Assembly (NCBI GenBank): GCA_018660265.1
Contig: JABJKS010000085.1
Coordinates: 81,278 to 145,277, forward strand
DNA: 64,000 nt
Source: Rhodospirillaceae bacterium
Lineage (GTDB): Bacteria > Pseudomonadota > Alphaproteobacteria > GCA-2731375
Direction: 5' to 3'
This document shows positions 62,897 through 64,000 of this stretch, in pieces (position 1 is the first letter of the stretch; each line of letters starts with the position of its first letter). The notes below the pieces were generated by a model, which was not told the origin of the DNA, did no database searches, and was given only the letters and a program-made list of their open reading frames with translations. Made by a program: the position numbers and the translations under genes.

Positions 62897-64000
62897 TACC
62901 GGGTATCCTGATCATACTGGCCATCTGCCTGCCGTTGTTTGCCGCCCTGTCCATTTGGATCGTTGGTAAACATCCGAACCAGCGGGAAGCCATTACCCTG
63001 GTCACCGCCGTCGCGCTATTGCTGGTGGTGCTCTCCATTCTACCTTTGGTGCTGGCCGGATTGCCCGTGCGCCTGGACTTGATCGCGCCCGTGGATGGCC
63101 TGAATATCGCCTTTGCCGTGGAACCCCTGGGCATGATTTTTGCCTGCGTGGCCTCGTTTCTGTGGATCGTCAGTTCGGTCTTTTCCATCGGCTATATGCG
63201 CGGCAATAACGAACCACGCCAGACCCGGTTCTATATCTGCTTCGCCATTGCCATCGCGGCCACCATCGCCCTGGCATTCGCGGAGAACCTATTCACCCTG
63301 TTCATCTTTTATGAAGTTTTGACCCTGTCCACCTATCCCCTGGTGACCCATCACAAGAATGATGAGGCGAAAAAGGCGGGCCGGACCTATCTGGGCATTC
63401 TGCTGGGCAGCTCTGTCGTTTTGTTGTTACCCGCCATCATCGCGACCTGGGTTCTGACCGGCAGCGTCACCTTCACACCAGGTGGGCTTATGGCGGGCAA
63501 GGTGGAGCCTGTTATTGGCGGCATCTTGTTACTGTTGTTCCTCTATGGCATTGGCAAGGCGGCCTTGATGCCCATGCACCGTTGGTTGCCCGCCGCCATG
63601 GTCGCCCCCACACCGGTAAGCGCGTTGTTGCATGCGGTCGCCGTTGTCAAGGCGGGCGTCTTCACGGTGGTGAAGGTTACCGTCTATATCTTCGGCATCG
63701 ATTATTTACGGGAACTGGCCCTGGCGGATATCGCGCTGTATCTGGCTGGCTTTACCATCCTCATGGCATCGATCATCGCGCTGCGCCAGGACAATTTAAA
63801 ACGCCGCCTGGCCTATTCCACGGTCAGCCAACTGTCATACGTTATCCTGGCCGCCTTGATCCTTTCCCCCCTCTCTACCATGGGCGCTGCCTTGCACGTG
63901 GCCGTGCATGCGTTCGGTAAGATCACCTTGTTCATGGCGGCGGGTGCCATCTACACGGCCGCCCACAAGACGAAAGTGTCGGAGCTGGATGGCATCGGCC
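62893..64000 (+). CDS. Second proton-translocating antiporter subunit D-like protein (3' end outside window)
   Basis: The frame opens at ATG 62893, overlapping the preceding TGA, and runs without a stop to the right edge (about 369 residues visible). It is a NuoM/NuoL-related membrane protein: FIFYEVLTLSTYPLVTH with the key Glu, LMPMHRWLPAAMVAPTPVSALLHAVAVVKAG (in parts) and RLAYSTVSQLSYVIL. It probably replaces the NuoL-like N-terminal half of MrpA or is an additional D subunit. The complete length and any further subunits lie beyond the window. Confidence 0.92.
   Translation, partial: MIPGILIILAICLPLFAALSIWIVGKHPNQREAITLVTAVALLLVVLSILPLVLAGLPVRLDLIAPVDGLNIAFAVEPLGMIFACVASFLWIVSSVFSIGYMRGNNEPRQTRFYICFAIAIAATIALAFAENLFTLFIFYEVLTLSTYPLVTHHKNDEAKKAGRTYLGILLGSSVVLLLPAIIATWVLTGSVTFTPGGLMAGKVEPVIGGILLLLFLYGIGKAALMPMHRWLPAAMVAPTPVSALLHAVAVVKAGVFTVVKVTVYIFGIDYLRELALADIALYLAGFTILMASIIALRQDNLKRRLAYSTVSQLSYVILAALILSPLSTMGAALHVAVHAFGKITLFMAAGAIYTAAHKTKVSELDGIG

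Overview
The window looks like a chromosomal segment of an alphaproteobacterium, most likely a Rhodospirillales-type marine or soil heterotroph. The reasons are the F1 ATP synthase operon in the order delta-alpha-gamma-beta-epsilon without the F0 genes, the GC-rich coding style, and the many genes for small organic acids, amides and CoA-thioester aromatics. No rRNA, tRNA, CRISPR array or intact transposon was seen. Most genes are ordinary metabolism. The accessory interest sits in a few small islands.

Layout. 1-1.8 kb: end of a chemoreceptor and a YrdC-like protein. 2-6.4 kb: a HyuA/HyuB hydantoinase/oxoprolinase pair whose HyuA carries a long Pro/Ala-rich N-terminal extension. 6.4-9.4 kb: a poorly conserved stretch with two unfamiliar proteins, a terminator and short repeats. 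9.6-16.7 kb: a zinc alcohol dehydrogenase; a four-gene nitrile hydratase-type operon with a split beta subunit and a histidine-rich beta-like accessory protein; an adenosine deaminase-family enzyme; a luciferase-like monooxygenase; an internally deleted hydroxyacid dehydrogenase remnant; and a CoA transferase. 16.9-21.9 kb: atpHAGDC. 22-28 kb: class V aminotransferase, enol-lactonase-like hydrolase, cupin, ThDP enzyme, MFS carrier and a Skp/OmpH-like protein. 28-32 kb: a fused FAD monooxygenase/old-yellow-enzyme resembling 2-aminobenzoyl-CoA monooxygenase/reductase, a nitronate monooxygenase and a PPOX-type flavoprotein. 32-38.7 kb: DUF1178, methyltransferases, a Baeyer-Villiger monooxygenase (BVMO), SDR, ComF, glutaredoxin and a Nit-type amidase. 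38.9-43.4 kb: an accessory stretch with a LuxR solo, a second BVMO paralogue, a small protein, a GNAT enzyme, a palindrome-rich non-coding segment and a PAS protein. 43.4-53 kb: YjbF-like lipoprotein, GlnRS, thioesterase, MOSC protein, acyl-CoA dehydrogenase, an AT-rich SIR2-like gene inserted beside hutH, and hutU. 53-58.6 kb: a long perfect palindrome, typA, a TPP riboswitch with a thiZXY-type transporter operon, and a double cold-shock protein. 58.8-64 kb: an Mrp/Mbh-type cation/proton antiporter operon running off the right edge.

How the genes work together. The atp operon and the antiporter operon handle ion-coupled energy metabolism. HutH and HutU degrade histidine. The TPP riboswitch controls uptake of a thiamine pyrimidine precursor. 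The nitrile hydratase genes overlap by 1-4 bases and should give a stoichiometric complex plus its maturation factor.

Best candidates for something undescribed are: (i) the three-subunit nitrile hydratase/thiocyanate hydrolase-type enzyme with a His-rich, beta-like fourth protein; (ii) the AT-rich stand-alone SIR2-like gene, a possible NAD-depleting defence protein; (iii) a LuxR solo whose canonical ligand-contacting Asp is replaced by Cys; and (iv) structured, probably mobile palindromic elements at 42.5 and 53.1 kb. All calls come from reading the sequence; no database search or folding computation was run.
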